Notes: a model not told the origin generated them from the letters alone. A DNA stretch of 64,000 nucleotides from Micromonospora chersina (GCF_900091475.1 NZ_FMIB01000002.1:372001-436000), one strand, 5' to 3'; shown: positions 25,951 through 33,768, numbered from the stretch's first letter. Translations and numbers: made by a program.

Positions 25951-25967
25951 CCACAGTGGACGGCATG
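25951..25967 (+). repeat. Left 17-bp inverted repeat flanking the tRNA-rtcB block
   Basis: CCACAGTGGACGGCATG; its exact reverse complement occurs at 28734-28750, directly after the last tRNA. The pair brackets six tRNA genes, rtcB and a small operon. Confidence 0.7.
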
Positions 25968-26008
25968 AGCACGACTCCCGGCCGGCGCGCCCAGCGCCGG
26001 CCGGGCAA

Positions 26009-26081
26009 CCGGGACGAGGGAGCTGGCTGACCCGCTCGCCTTGGGCGCGAGAGACACGCGGTTCGATTCCGCGGTCCCGGA
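26009..26081 (+). tRNA. tRNA-Pro (TGG)
   Basis: Acceptor CCGGGAC/GTCCCGG, discriminator A; anticodon arm CTCGC-CTTGGGC-GCGAG; T arm CGCGG-TTCGATT-CCGCG. The D stem is only three pairs (GGG/CCC). No encoded CCA. Confidence 0.85.
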
Positions 26082-26110
26082 CATCACGCGGACGGCATCC
26101 GTCGTCCCGC

Positions 26111-26183
26111 GGGCCGTTGGAGCAATGGGCAGCTCACCCGGTTCTCACCCGGGAGGCTACGGGTTCGAGTCCCGTACGGCCTA
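26111..26183 (+). tRNA. tRNA-Glu (CTC)
   Basis: Acceptor GGGCCGT/ACGGCCT (G1-U72 wobble), D arm GAGC/GCTC, anticodon arm CCCGG-TTCTCAC-CCGGG, T arm ACGGG-TTCGAGT-CCCGT, discriminator A. It begins 29 bases after tRNA-Pro. No encoded CCA. Confidence 0.85.
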
Positions 26184-26211
26184 CGCCTGGTCCCGGCCTC
26201 GGGACCAGCAC

Positions 26212-26285
26212 GCGGTTGTAGCGCAGTCAGGCAGCGCGTCACCTTGCCACGGTGAAGATCGCCGGTTCGAATCCGGCCAGCCGCT
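26212..26285 (+). tRNA. tRNA-Gly (GCC)
   Basis: Acceptor GCGGTTG/CAGCCGC, D arm GCGC/GCGC, anticodon arm TCACC-TTGCCAC-GGTGA, T arm GCCGG-TTCGAAT-CCGGC, discriminator T. It ends 30 bases before the rtcB start codon. Confidence 0.85.
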
Positions 26286-26315
26286 CGACAACACCCCTGA
26301 ACCGAGGAGACGACG

Positions 26316-27515
26316 ATGGGTTTCACCCCGCTGGCCGGTACCCGGGCGCCGGTCCGGGTCTGGACCGACCCGTACACGATCGAGGCGCAGGCGGCCCGGC
26401 AGCTGCGCAACATCGGCGCGCTGCCCTGGGTGCAGGGCGTCGCCGTCATGCCGGACGTGCACTTCGGCAAGGGCGCCACGGTCGGCTCGGTCATCGCCAT
26501 GCGGCAGGCCGTCTCGCCCGCCGCGGTCGGCGTCGACATCGGCTGCGGCATGTCCGCGGTCCGCACCTCGCTCACCGCGGCCGACCTGCCCGACGACCTC
26601 GGCCCGCTGCGGAGTGCCATCGAGGCGGCCATCCCGGTCGGCTTCGCCATGCGCGACGACGCCGTGGACCCGCGCCGGGTCCGCGGCCTGGAGCAGGGTG
26701 GCTGGGACGAGTTCTGGCGGCGCTTCGGCACCCTCGACCGGAAGGTGGCGCAGCTGGAGACCCGGGCGCAGCGCCAGCTGGGCACCCTCGGCGGCGGGAA
26801 CCACTTCGTCGAGGTCTGCCTGGAGCAGGGCGGTCCCGACGACGGCCGGGTCTGGCTGATGCTGCACTCCGGTTCCCGCAACATCGGCAAGGAACTGGCC
26901 GAGCGGCACATGGCGGTGGCCCGCGGGCTGCCGCACAACGTCGACCTGCCCGACCGGGACCTCGCGGTGTTCCTGGCCGGGACCCCGGAGATGGACGCCT
27001 ACCGCCGGGACCTCTGGTGGGCGCAGGAGTACGCGCGCCGCAACCGCGCCGTCATGCTCGCCCTGCTCTGCGGGGTGGTCCGGGACGAGTTCCCGCGGGT
27101 CGCGTACGACGAGCCGATCTCCTGCCACCACAACTACGTGGCGGAGGAGACCTACGACGGGGTCGAGGTGCTGGTGACCCGCAAGGGCGCCATCCGGGCC
27201 GGCCGGGGCGACCTGGGCATCATCCCGGGGTCGATGGGCACCGGGTCGTACATCGTGCGCGGCAAGGGCAACCTCGACGCGTACTGCTCGGCGTCGCACG
27301 GGGCCGGGCGGCGGATGTCGCGCGGGCAGGCGAAGCGGACGTACAGCACCGCCGACCTGGCAGCGCAGACGGCGGGCGTCGAGTGCCGCAAGGACGCCGG
27401 CGTGGTCGACGAGATCCCCGGCGCGTACAAGGACATCACCCAGGTGATGGCCCAGCAGGAGGACCTGGTCGAGGTGGTCGCCCACCTCAAGCAGGTCGTC
27501 TGCGTGAAGGGTTGA
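26316..27515 (+). CDS. rtcB: RtcB, tRNA-splicing/RNA-repair ligase
   Basis: 399 aa. Family motifs in order: PDVHFGKGATVGSV (~46-59), GVDIGCGM (72-79, metal Cys), GGGNHFVEV (159-167), HSGSRNIG (184-191), CHHNYVAEE (~269), SHGAGRRMSRG (~326, guanylylated His). RtcB joins 2',3'-cyclic phosphate or 3'-phosphate to 5'-OH RNA ends using GTP and Mn2+. Start ATG with GAGGAG just upstream. The gene sits inside a run of tRNA genes, 30 bases after tRNA-Gly and 41 before tRNA-Arg, so it is probably co-transcribed with them. No archease or RtcA/RtcR is present. Repair of cleaved tRNAs is the obvious inference. Confidence 0.95.
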   Translation: MGFTPLAGTRAPVRVWTDPYTIEAQAARQLRNIGALPWVQGVAVMPDVHFGKGATVGSVIAMRQAVSPAAVGVDIGCGMSAVRTSLTAADLPDDLGPLRSAIEAAIPVGFAMRDDAVDPRRVRGLEQGGWDEFWRRFGTLDRKVAQLETRAQRQLGTLGGGNHFVEVCLEQGGPDDGRVWLMLHSGSRNIGKELAERHMAVARGLPHNVDLPDRDLAVFLAGTPEMDAYRRDLWWAQEYARRNRAVMLALLCGVVRDEFPRVAYDEPISCHHNYVAEETYDGVEVLVTRKGAIRAGRGDLGIIPGSMGTGSYIVRGKGNLDAYCSASHGAGRRMSRGQAKRTYSTADLAAQTAGVECRKDAGVVDEIPGAYKDITQVMAQQEDLVEVVAHLKQVVCVKG

Positions 27516-27556
27516 ACCGACCGGCGCCCCGGGAGGGGGCGGGGCGCCGGTCGTCC

Positions 27557-27629
27557 GCCCCGGTGGCGCAGCGGAGAGCGCGCCGGTCTACGAAACCGGA
27601 GAGCCCAGGTTCGAATCCTGGTCGGGGCA
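27557..27629 (+). tRNA. tRNA-Arg (ACG)
   Basis: Acceptor GCCCCGG/TCGGGGC, D arm GCGC/GCGC, anticodon arm CCGGT-CTACGAA-ACCGG, T arm CCAGG-TTCGAAT-CCTGG, discriminator A. It shares a block (GTGGCGCAGCGGAGAGCGCG) with the other tRNA-Arg at 28652. Confidence 0.87.
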
Positions 27630-27653
27630 CGGTCCGCGGTCCGCGGACACCCA

Positions 27654-27726
27654 TGCGAGCTGGTGCAACCAGGCAGCACATCCGACTCTGGATCGGAGAA
27701 TTGAGGTTCGAATCCTCAGCTCGCAG
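27654..27726 (+). tRNA. tRNA-Gln (CTG)
   Basis: Acceptor TGCGAGC/GCTCGCA (U1-A72 pair typical for Gln), anticodon arm TCCGA-CTCTGGA-TCGGA, T arm TGAGG-TTCGAAT-CCTCA, discriminator G. 24 bases separate it from tRNA-Arg. Confidence 0.87.
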
Positions 27727-27732
27727 CGACAC

Positions 27733-27897
27733 CTACCGGCTGCGTCGGACGATCCGCACGCCGATCGCGACGGCGCCGATGACCAGCAGGCCGGCCAGGA
27801 GTTGGAGGCCGGGGGAGTCGTCGGCCTCCCCGTACACGATGCCGGCGACGCCGAGCGCGACGGCGAGGACGGCGACGAGGCCGAGCACGTACCTCAT
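27733..27897 (-). CDS. Small two-helix membrane protein
   Basis: 54 aa: two hydrophobic helices (YVLGLVAVLAVALGVAGIVYG and LLAGLLVIGAVAIGVRIV) and an RRSR end. Its ATG overlaps the stop of the XRE gene (ATGA), so it is the last gene of the DUF2975-XRE operon. Ribosome-binding site GGGAGAG. Function unknown. Confidence 0.7.
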   Translation of the reverse strand: MRYVLGLVAVLAVALGVAGIVYGEADDSPGLQLLAGLLVIGAVAIGVRIVRRSR

Positions 27898-28115
27898 CGG
27901 TTCTCTCCCTCGTCCTCGACCCACTCGAGCAGGTCGCCGGGCTGGCAGTCCAGCACCCGGCACATGGCCTCCAGGGTGCTGAAGCGGACGGCCTTGGCGC
28001 GACCGTTCTTCAGCACCGCGACGTTGGCCGGCGTGAGGCCGACCCGCTCGGCGAACTCCCCGACGCTCATCTTGCGTTTGGCCAGCTCGACGTCGATGCG
28101 GACGACGATGGGCAT
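27894..28115 (-). CDS. XRE-type HTH regulator (YozG-like)
   Basis: 73 aa, a bare helix-turn-helix: MSVGEFAERVGLTPANVAVL then FSTLEAMCRVLDCQPGDLLEW. This short form is the usual partner of DUF2975 membrane proteins, with which it overlaps by one base (TGATG). Probably an autoregulator of the operon. Confidence 0.88.
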   Translation of the reverse strand: MPIVVRIDVELAKRKMSVGEFAERVGLTPANVAVLKNGRAKAVRFSTLEAMCRVLDCQPGDLLEWVEDEGENR

Positions 28116-28594
28116 CAGATCACCGCTTCCATGTCGGTCCGGAGCGTGGTGGCCTGCCGCAGCAGCGCGCGCATCACCACCATCAGGAGCCCCAGCGCGG
28201 TGACCCCGGTGACCAGCAGGAACAGCAGGAGCGGCAGCCCCGGGTCGTCGGCCTTGAAGCCGACGTAGAGGAACACGCCGACCAGCACCACCCACGCGGC
28301 GGCGATGGCCCACACGATCGCGTCGACCCAGCCCAGCGACGCCTCGCTGAAGATGCGGTCGTTCTTGACCAGGGTGAGCAGTTTCCAGGTGCACACGATC
28401 ACCACCTGGACGCAGAGCACCCAGAACACGGTCACCGCGGTCGCCGGCCATCTCAGGTAGGCCATGTCCGGGTCCTCCCGGGCCATGTGGGCGAACTGCC
28501 CCGGGAGCGACATGGTCTGGAACAGGACCAGGATCCCGAACAGCAACGCGAGGAAGACTCTGAGCGGGAGAACCGCTCGCTGGGCTGTGAGCAT
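28115..28594 (-). CDS. DUF2975 membrane protein
   Basis: 159 aa with four predicted helices (near residues 8-28, 47-68, 88-112, 117-140). The charged stretch WKLLTLVKNDRIFSEASLGWVDA matches DUF2975. First gene of a three-gene operon with an XRE regulator and a small membrane protein. Function unknown. A promoter directly upstream implies that its mRNA begins at the start codon. Confidence 0.85.
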   Translation of the reverse strand: MLTAQRAVLPLRVFLALLFGILVLFQTMSLPGQFAHMAREDPDMAYLRWPATAVTVFWVLCVQVVIVCTWKLLTLVKNDRIFSEASLGWVDAIVWAIAAAWVVLVGVFLYVGFKADDPGLPLLLFLLVTGVTALGLLMVVMRALLRQATTLRTDMEAVI

Positions 28595-28600
28595 GCATCG

Positions 28601-28629
28601 ACTATCGCTCGTAACCTATCGAAAGTCAA
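28601..28629 (-). promoter_or_regulatory. Leaderless-type promoter of the DUF2975 operon
   Basis: On the minus strand TTGACT (28629-28624), a 17-bp spacer and GATAGT (28606-28601). Seven bases past the -10 box is the A of the ATG at 28594, the spacing of leaderless mRNAs common in actinobacteria. Two CGATAG direct repeats overlap the spacer and -10 and could be XRE sites. Confidence 0.5.
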
Positions 28630-28651
28630 TCGGTTTCTCGCGACAATCCAT

Positions 28652-28724
28652 GCCCCCGTGGCGCAGCGGAGAGCGCGTCGGATTCCGGATCCGAAGGTCG
28701 CTGGTTCGAATCCAGCCGGGGGCA
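28652..28724 (+). tRNA. tRNA-Arg (CCG)
   Basis: Acceptor GCCCCCG/CGGGGGC, D arm GCGC/GCGC, anticodon arm TCGGA-TTCCGGA-TCCGA, T arm GCTGG-TTCGAAT-CCAGC, discriminator A. Last tRNA of the array, 10 bases before the right inverted repeat. Confidence 0.88.
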
Positions 28725-28733
28725 CGCACCGAC

Positions 28734-28750
28734 CATGCCGTCCACTGTGG
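28734..28750 (-). repeat. Right 17-bp inverted repeat flanking the tRNA-rtcB block
   Basis: CATGCCGTCCACTGTGG, the exact reverse complement of 25951-25967. It sits between tRNA-Arg(CCG) and the stop of the GerMN lipoprotein gene. Confidence 0.7.
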
Positions 28751-28757
28751 GGACCGT

Positions 28758-29654
28758 TCACCGGCTGGCGGCCATGTCGACCGGGATGCGGACCACGTTG
28801 ATGCGGGACCCGTCGCGCGCCGACACCTCGTACACCTCGATCGTGCCCGGTCCGGCCGCCGGGCGCCGGTAGCGGACCTCCACCCGGTAGCCGCCGCGGC
28901 AGCCGGAGCCGCAGGAGGCCGTCGTGAACGCCGTGCCGATCTCCTGGCCCGCCGCGTCCAGGACCCGGACGCTCACCGTCGCCTCGTACACGTCGGCGGT
29001 CCCCGTGACGGCGACCGGACTGCCGACCCGGTCGCCGATGGCCGGGGCGGTCACCACGATCGACGGCAGCAGGTCGGCGTAGTCGTCCCGCCCGGTCGCG
29101 GTGTCGGCCGGGGCGAAGGCGACCCGCCGCACGGTGGGGAACTGGGTGAGCGTCCAGACCACCTGGGCCCGGCGCAGCCGCGCGGTGGCCGCCCCGCCGG
29201 CGTCGAAGCCGGCCGGCGGCAGCAGCGTCGCCACCCCGCCGGCGATGCGGGTCACCTGCGTGCCGGCCGGGACCAGGGTGGTCAGGCCGGCGGCCGTCTC
29301 GGCCGCCGAGGGGCCGGCGGCCAGTTCGGTGAGGGCCAGCCGGGACGTGGCCACGGTGGCGGGCAGCGTGCGCCGGGTGGGCACGAGCTTCCCGGTCCGC
29401 GCGAACCAGAGCTGCACGGTCAGCGTCCCGTCCGGTCCGGTCGGCGCGGCGGTGGTCGGCGTACCCGTCGTGGCAGGTGCCGTCGGGGTGCGCGACGCGG
29501 ACGGCGTCGGCGCGGTGGGCGAACCGGTCGGGGCGGTGACGGTGGTGGGTGACGGGCCGGCCGGGGCGGGGCCGAGGGTGCCGGTGCGCGGCGGGGCGCA
29601 GCCGGCGGCGAGCAGCAGCAACAGCGCGGCGAGTGGCGGGATCAGGCGTCGCAT
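28758..29654 (-). CDS. GerMN/Gmad2 lipoprotein
   Basis: 298 aa. Signal peptide with lipobox LAAGC (Cys19), a Thr/Pro-rich linker, a GerMN domain (LTVQLWFARTGKLVPTRRTL ... LTELAAGPS), and a C-terminal Gmad2 Ig-like domain (VTGTADVYEATVSVRVLD). Exported and lipid-anchored. Its start overlaps the histidine-kinase stop by 13 bp, so it is the third gene of a regulator-kinase-lipoprotein operon. LpqB, the partner of MtrAB, also carries GerMN, which suggests that this lipoprotein modulates the kinase from outside. Confidence 0.88.
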   Translation of the reverse strand: MRRLIPPLAALLLLLAAGCAPPRTGTLGPAPAGPSPTTVTAPTGSPTAPTPSASRTPTAPATTGTPTTAAPTGPDGTLTVQLWFARTGKLVPTRRTLPATVATSRLALTELAAGPSAAETAAGLTTLVPAGTQVTRIAGGVATLLPPAGFDAGGAATARLRRAQVVWTLTQFPTVRRVAFAPADTATGRDDYADLLPSIVVTAPAIGDRVGSPVAVTGTADVYEATVSVRVLDAAGQEIGTAFTTASCGSGCRGGYRVEVRYRRPAAGPGTIEVYEVSARDGSRINVVRIPVDMAASR

Positions 29655-31033
29655 GGCGGGCCCCCGGGGTCGAGGGGGAGGGTGAGACGGAAGCGGGTGC
29701 CGCGGCCGACCTCGCTGGCCACGTCGAGCCGGCCGCCGAGCAGCCGGGCGTTCTCGCGGGCGATGGCCAGGCCGAGCCCGCTGCCGGGGCCGGTGCGGGC
29801 CGGGTCGACCTTGTAGAACCTGTCGAAGACGTGCGCCAGGTGCTCGGCGGGGATGCCGGGCCCGCGGTCGGCCACCTCGATGACGAGTTCCGCTCCGGTG
29901 TGCCGGAGTTCGGCGCGCAGGTCGCCGCCGCCGTGTTCCACCCCGTTGGCCACCAGGTTGGTGAGGATCCGTTCGAGCCGGCGCGGGTCGGTGACCACCG
30001 GCGGGGCGTCGCCGGCCACGGTGGCCCGGGCGGCGTCCCCGTGGGCGGCGACGATCCGGCGCAGCAGCGCCCCGGCGTCCACCGGGCGGGTGGCGAGCAC
30101 CTCCCGCCCGGCGTCCAGGCGGGAGATCTCCATCAACTCCTCGACCAGCCGCCGCAGCCGGACCACGTCGGCGACGAGCAGTTCGGCGGCCCGGCGGGCG
30201 TCGGCGGGCAGGGTGTCGAGCTGGTCGGCGAGCAGCGAGGCCGCCGCCACCAGGGCGGTGACCGGGGTACGCAGCTCGTGCGCCACGTCGGCGGTGAACC
30301 GCCGCTCCCGGGCCTGCGCCTGGGACAGCGCCTCGATCTTGGTCTCCAGCGCCTCGGCCATCTCGTTGAAGGAGGTGGCCCAGGCGCTGAACTCGTCCCG
30401 GCCGCGCACGGGCAGCCGGGTGTGCAGCAGCCCCTCGGCGACGGCCCGGGCGGCCCGGCTGGCCCGGCCGACGGGTTCCAGGGTGCGGCGGGCGAGGGCG
30501 TTGCCCACGGCGGCGGCGACCAGCACCACCGCCGCCCAGCCGATCACCGAGGCGGTGCGGAGCTGGTCGAGGGCGTCGACGAGGTCGTCCTCGACGGTCA
30601 CCACGTACAGCTCGGCGGTGGAGCCGGGGATGCGGCCGCCGACGACCAGCAGGTGCGGCCGGCCGGGGCTGCGCTGGAAGCCGAGCTGCCCGGCGGCGAC
30701 TGTCGCCCGCAGGTCCGGGTCGGGGGTGGGCGCGTACCGCGGGTTGGACGCCTGGGTGTCGCCGGCGACCAGCACGACGTGCCGGCCGGACTCCTCGAAG
30801 CTGGCCAGCAGGTCGGCGCGGCGGGCGTCGGTCAGCGGCAGGAACTGCGCGGCGACCACCAACTGGTAGCGGGCGTCGGCCGCGGCGCGTTGCAGCGAGC
30901 CGTCGAACCGGGCCTGCCGCAGCATGACGTAGGACCCGGTGGCCAGGGCGCCGGCGGACATGCCGGCGACCAGGACGAACGCGACGACGAGCCGGCGTCG
31001 CAGCCGCCCGGGTACGACTGTGCCGGCCACCAT
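29642..31033 (-). CDS. Sensor histidine kinase
   Basis: 463 aa. Helix ~15-37, extracytoplasmic sensor ~38-160, second helix ~162-180, HAMP, HisKA with the phosphoacceptor in ADVAHELRTPV (His ~252), N box LTNLVANGVEHG, G1 VADRGPGIPAEH, G2 GPGSGLGLAIARE. It should phosphorylate the response regulator encoded 7 bases upstream (31041-31721) and is probably tuned by the downstream lipoprotein. ATG at 31033. Confidence 0.93.
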   Translation of the reverse strand: MVAGTVVPGRLRRRLVVAFVLVAGMSAGALATGSYVMLRQARFDGSLQRAAADARYQLVVAAQFLPLTDARRADLLASFEESGRHVVLVAGDTQASNPRYAPTPDPDLRATVAAGQLGFQRSPGRPHLLVVGGRIPGSTAELYVVTVEDDLVDALDQLRTASVIGWAAVVLVAAAVGNALARRTLEPVGRASRAARAVAEGLLHTRLPVRGRDEFSAWATSFNEMAEALETKIEALSQAQARERRFTADVAHELRTPVTALVAAASLLADQLDTLPADARRAAELLVADVVRLRRLVEELMEISRLDAGREVLATRPVDAGALLRRIVAAHGDAARATVAGDAPPVVTDPRRLERILTNLVANGVEHGGGDLRAELRHTGAELVIEVADRGPGIPAEHLAHVFDRFYKVDPARTGPGSGLGLAIARENARLLGGRLDVASEVGRGTRFRLTLPLDPGGPPCDA

Positions 31034-31040
31034 GGCGCGC

Positions 31041-31721
31041 TCACCCCGTCGAGAGCTTGTAGCCGGCCCCGCGGACCGTGCGGATCAGGGTGGGCGCGCC
31101 CGGATCGTCCTCCACCTTGGCGCGCAGGCGCTGCACGGCGACGTCGACGAGCCGGGAGTCGCCGAGGTAGTTGTGTCCCCAGACCCGGTCGAGCAGCAGC
31201 TCGCGGGTGAACACCTGGCCGGGCCGCCGGGCCAGTTCCAGCAGCAGCCGGAACTCGGTGGCCGTGAGGGTCAGCTCCCGGCCGTCCTTGCGGGCCACGA
31301 AACGGGCCGGGTCGATCTCCAGCGGCCCGGCGGACACGGTGGTCTCGGGAGCCGGGGCGACGGTCCGGCGGAGCACGGCGCGGACCCGGGCCACCAGCTC
31401 CGGCAGGTCGAACGGCTTGCGCAGGTAGTCGTCGGCCCCGCATTCCAGGCCGACCACCACGTCGATGGTGTCGGTACGGGCGGTGAGCATGAGGATCGGC
31501 ACCTGACTGGTGCGCCGGATCTCCCGGCACACCTCGAATCCGTCGAGGCGGGGGAGCATCACGTCGAGCACGATGAGGTCGACCGGGCCGGCCCGCCACG
31601 CGGTGAGGGCGGCCACGCCGTCGGCGGCGGTGTCCACCCGGAACCCGGCCCGGCGCAGGCCGAGGGCCGTCACCTCCCGGATGGAGGCGTCGTCCTCGAC
31701 GACCAGCACGCGGCCCTCCAT
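31041..31721 (-). CDS. OmpR/PhoB-type response regulator
   Basis: 226 aa from the ATG at 31721 (MEGRVLVVEDDAS); GTG at 31727 is an alternative. Receiver domain with phospho-acceptor VLDVMLP (Asp ~53), conserved Lys in DDYLRKPFDLPEL, then a winged helix (LTLTATEFRLLLELARRPG ... RVWGHNYLGDSRLVDV ... VRGAGYKL). First gene of the three-gene signalling operon. Similar to MtrA/CseB regulators of envelope functions, although the target genes are not evident. Confidence 0.93.
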   Translation of the reverse strand: MEGRVLVVEDDASIREVTALGLRRAGFRVDTAADGVAALTAWRAGPVDLIVLDVMLPRLDGFEVCREIRRTSQVPILMLTARTDTIDVVVGLECGADDYLRKPFDLPELVARVRAVLRRTVAPAPETTVSAGPLEIDPARFVARKDGRELTLTATEFRLLLELARRPGQVFTRELLLDRVWGHNYLGDSRLVDVAVQRLRAKVEDDPGAPTLIRTVRGAGYKLSTG

Positions 31722-31778
31722 GACCACTCAGGGTAGTCCGGCGCCACGCCGCGGGGCGTGGGCGCAACGGACGGTGAA

Positions 31779-31798
31779 GAGGGGCCGGTCGGCCCCTC
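31779..31798 (-). terminator. Terminator hairpin after the AMIN-like gene
   Basis: GAGGGGCC-GGTC-GGCCCCTC, an 8-bp stem with a 4-nt loop, 16 bases past the stop of the minus-strand gene ending at 31814. Confidence 0.55.
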
Positions 31799-31813
31799 CC
31801 ACCTGCGGAACTG

Positions 31814-32368
31814 TCACGCCTGCCACTGGTGGGCCACGTCGATCACGATGCGGCTGTGCGTGCCCGGGCCGCTGAGTACGAAGACCCGGAACGGCAGTCG
31901 GGCGCGGACGCCGACGGCGAAGGTGGTGTAGCCCTCGAAGCTGCCGCCGAAGACGACGTCCCGCAGCGTGCGGTAGCCCAGCACCGTCGCGGCGTGCTCA
32001 CCGGCGCGGTACGGCACGGTGGCGAGGTGCGCCTCGTCGTACGCGGGCGCCCGCAGCGACACCGACAGCAGCGCGCCGCCGGCGGTGTACGGGCTCAACG
32101 CGAGCCCCTGCCCCTCGGTGTACGTCTCGCCATAGGCGACGGAGTAGCCGTTGGCCGGTCCGGCGAACTCGAAGACGACCCGGTCCCAGCAGTCGTGCCG
32201 GCCGGTGCGGACCTCGATCAGCGGGTGGCTGCTGAGGGCGCCGGCCGACCTGGCCGTGCTGCCCCAGGTGATCCCGCAGTACGGCGCCGCCGCGGTCGCG
32301 CCGCCCGTGCCGGCGACCAGCCCGCCGAGCACGACGACAAGCGCCAGCAGTGTTCTCCTCAGTCTCAT
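31814..32368 (-). CDS. Secreted AMIN-like domain protein
   Basis: 184 aa with a signal peptide (GTGGATAAAP). Single domain with HDCWDRVVFEF, LRDVVFGGSFEG, GTHSRIVIDVAHQW. I recognise the pattern of actinobacterial 'AMIN-like' secreted proteins (beta-rich, wall-associated). Upstream of the regulator operon in the same direction but separated by a hairpin, so probably its own unit. Role unknown. Confidence 0.75.
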   Translation of the reverse strand: MRLRRTLLALVVVLGGLVAGTGGATAAAPYCGITWGSTARSAGALSSHPLIEVRTGRHDCWDRVVFEFAGPANGYSVAYGETYTEGQGLALSPYTAGGALLSVSLRAPAYDEAHLATVPYRAGEHAATVLGYRTLRDVVFGGSFEGYTTFAVGVRARLPFRVFVLSGPGTHSRIVIDVAHQWQA

Positions 32369-32476
32369 GGTGGCCTCCCTGGCGGTGTGCCGGGACCCCG
32401 TCCGGTGTTCCTGCCCCGACGGTCGGCGCGCCGTGCCACAGCGGCTTCGCAGCCGGGTAACCGCCGGGTAACAGAG

Positions 32477-33736
32477 TCAGCCGGCGGCCGGGGGCAGCCG
32501 GTCCGGGTCGGGCAGGGTGCGCACCGGGGACCGGTACAGCGGCAGCCAGGTGAGCGCGGCGCCGATCGCGCCGACCCAGAGCGGGGTACGGGGGCCCGCG
32601 TACTGGCCGAGCAGGCCGGCCAGCCCGGCGCCGACCGCGATCGCGCCGGTGAGCAGGAACCGGAAGGTGGCGTTCATCCGGCCGAGCAGCGCGTCCGGGG
32701 TGGCCCGCTGTCGCAGGCTGACGCCGATCACGTTGCCGATCCCGGTCCGCCAGGCCAGGGCCAGCCAGCCGAGGCCGGCCAGCCACAGCCACGCTCCGGT
32801 GTCGACCAGGGCGACCAGTGCGCCGGCGGGGGCCACCAGCAGCCCGGGCACCCAGAGCGCGCGACCGTGCCCGATCCGGGCCGCCAGCGGACGGGCGGTC
32901 ACGGCGCCGAGCAGAGCTCCGACCCCGCCGACGCCCAGGAAGATGCCGAGGGCGCCGGCGCCGAGGCCCAGGTCGCGCAGGAAGACGACCGGCAGCATCG
33001 TGGTCATCAGGTTCACGGTGAGGTTGATGCCGGCCAGCGACACGGCCAGCGGGCGCAGCAGCGGGCTGCCCAGCACGTGCCGGACGCCGTCGGCGAGTTG
33101 CCGGCCGAAGCCGCCCGCCGGACGGTCCCGTCCGGTCCCGGCGGTGGCGACGGGGCGTACCCGGGTGAGGGCGAGCGCGGACAGGAGGTGGGTGACCGCG
33201 TTCAGCGACAGGGCGAGCGGGGCGCCGAGCCACTGCACGAGCAGGCCGCCGAATCCCCGGCCGCCGATCTGGACGGTGGCGTTGGTGGTCATGAGCAGCG
33301 AGTTGGCCGCCACCAGGCGGTCCCGGCCGATCAGCTCCGGCAGGAAGCTCTGCGCGGCCACGTCACCGAAGACCGTGCCGACGCCGGCGAGCAGCACGAC
33401 CGCGTAGAGCTGGGCGAGGGTCAGCGCGTCCGCCCACCAGGCCAGCGGGACCGAGGCGTACAGGGCGGCGCGGGCCAGGTCGGCGGCGACCATCACGGTG
33501 CGGCGGGGTGACCGGTCCACCCAGACTCCGGCGGGCAGCCCGACCAGCAGGAAGGCGGCGGTGCCGAGCGCCGCGAGCAGGCCCACCTGGCCGGGGGTGG
33601 CGGCGAGCACCGACACCGCCAGCACCGGCGCGGCCAGGTAGCCCACCTGGAAGCCCAGGGCGTCGGCCATATTGGCCGCGTAGACGTAGCGGAACGGGCG
33701 GGGCCAGCGGGTGGCCGCCGGGACGGTGGTGGTCAT
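32477..33736 (-). CDS. MFS transporter (MdfA/Enterobactin-exporter-like)
   Basis: 419 aa from the ATG at 33736 (MTTTVPAATRWPRPFRYVY); twelve predicted helices. The loop motif PAGVWVDRSPRRTVM between helices 2 and 3 is the MFS motif-A variant seen in MFS_3 drug/siderophore exporters. Divergent from a winged-helix regulator whose operator lies between them, so the regulator probably represses this exporter. Substrate unknown. Confidence 0.88.
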   Translation of the reverse strand: MTTTVPAATRWPRPFRYVYAANMADALGFQVGYLAAPVLAVSVLAATPGQVGLLAALGTAAFLLVGLPAGVWVDRSPRRTVMVAADLARAALYASVPLAWWADALTLAQLYAVVLLAGVGTVFGDVAAQSFLPELIGRDRLVAANSLLMTTNATVQIGGRGFGGLLVQWLGAPLALSLNAVTHLLSALALTRVRPVATAGTGRDRPAGGFGRQLADGVRHVLGSPLLRPLAVSLAGINLTVNLMTTMLPVVFLRDLGLGAGALGIFLGVGGVGALLGAVTARPLAARIGHGRALWVPGLLVAPAGALVALVDTGAWLWLAGLGWLALAWRTGIGNVIGVSLRQRATPDALLGRMNATFRFLLTGAIAVGAGLAGLLGQYAGPRTPLWVGAIGAALTWLPLYRSPVRTLPDPDRLPPAAG

Positions 33737-33768
33737 GACAGGGACCCTGGTCGGGGCCGCCGCCGAGG

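Noticed and set aside
25831..28750. tRNA array as part of a prophage
   Set aside because: No integrase, capsid, tail or lysis gene occurs in or next to the block.
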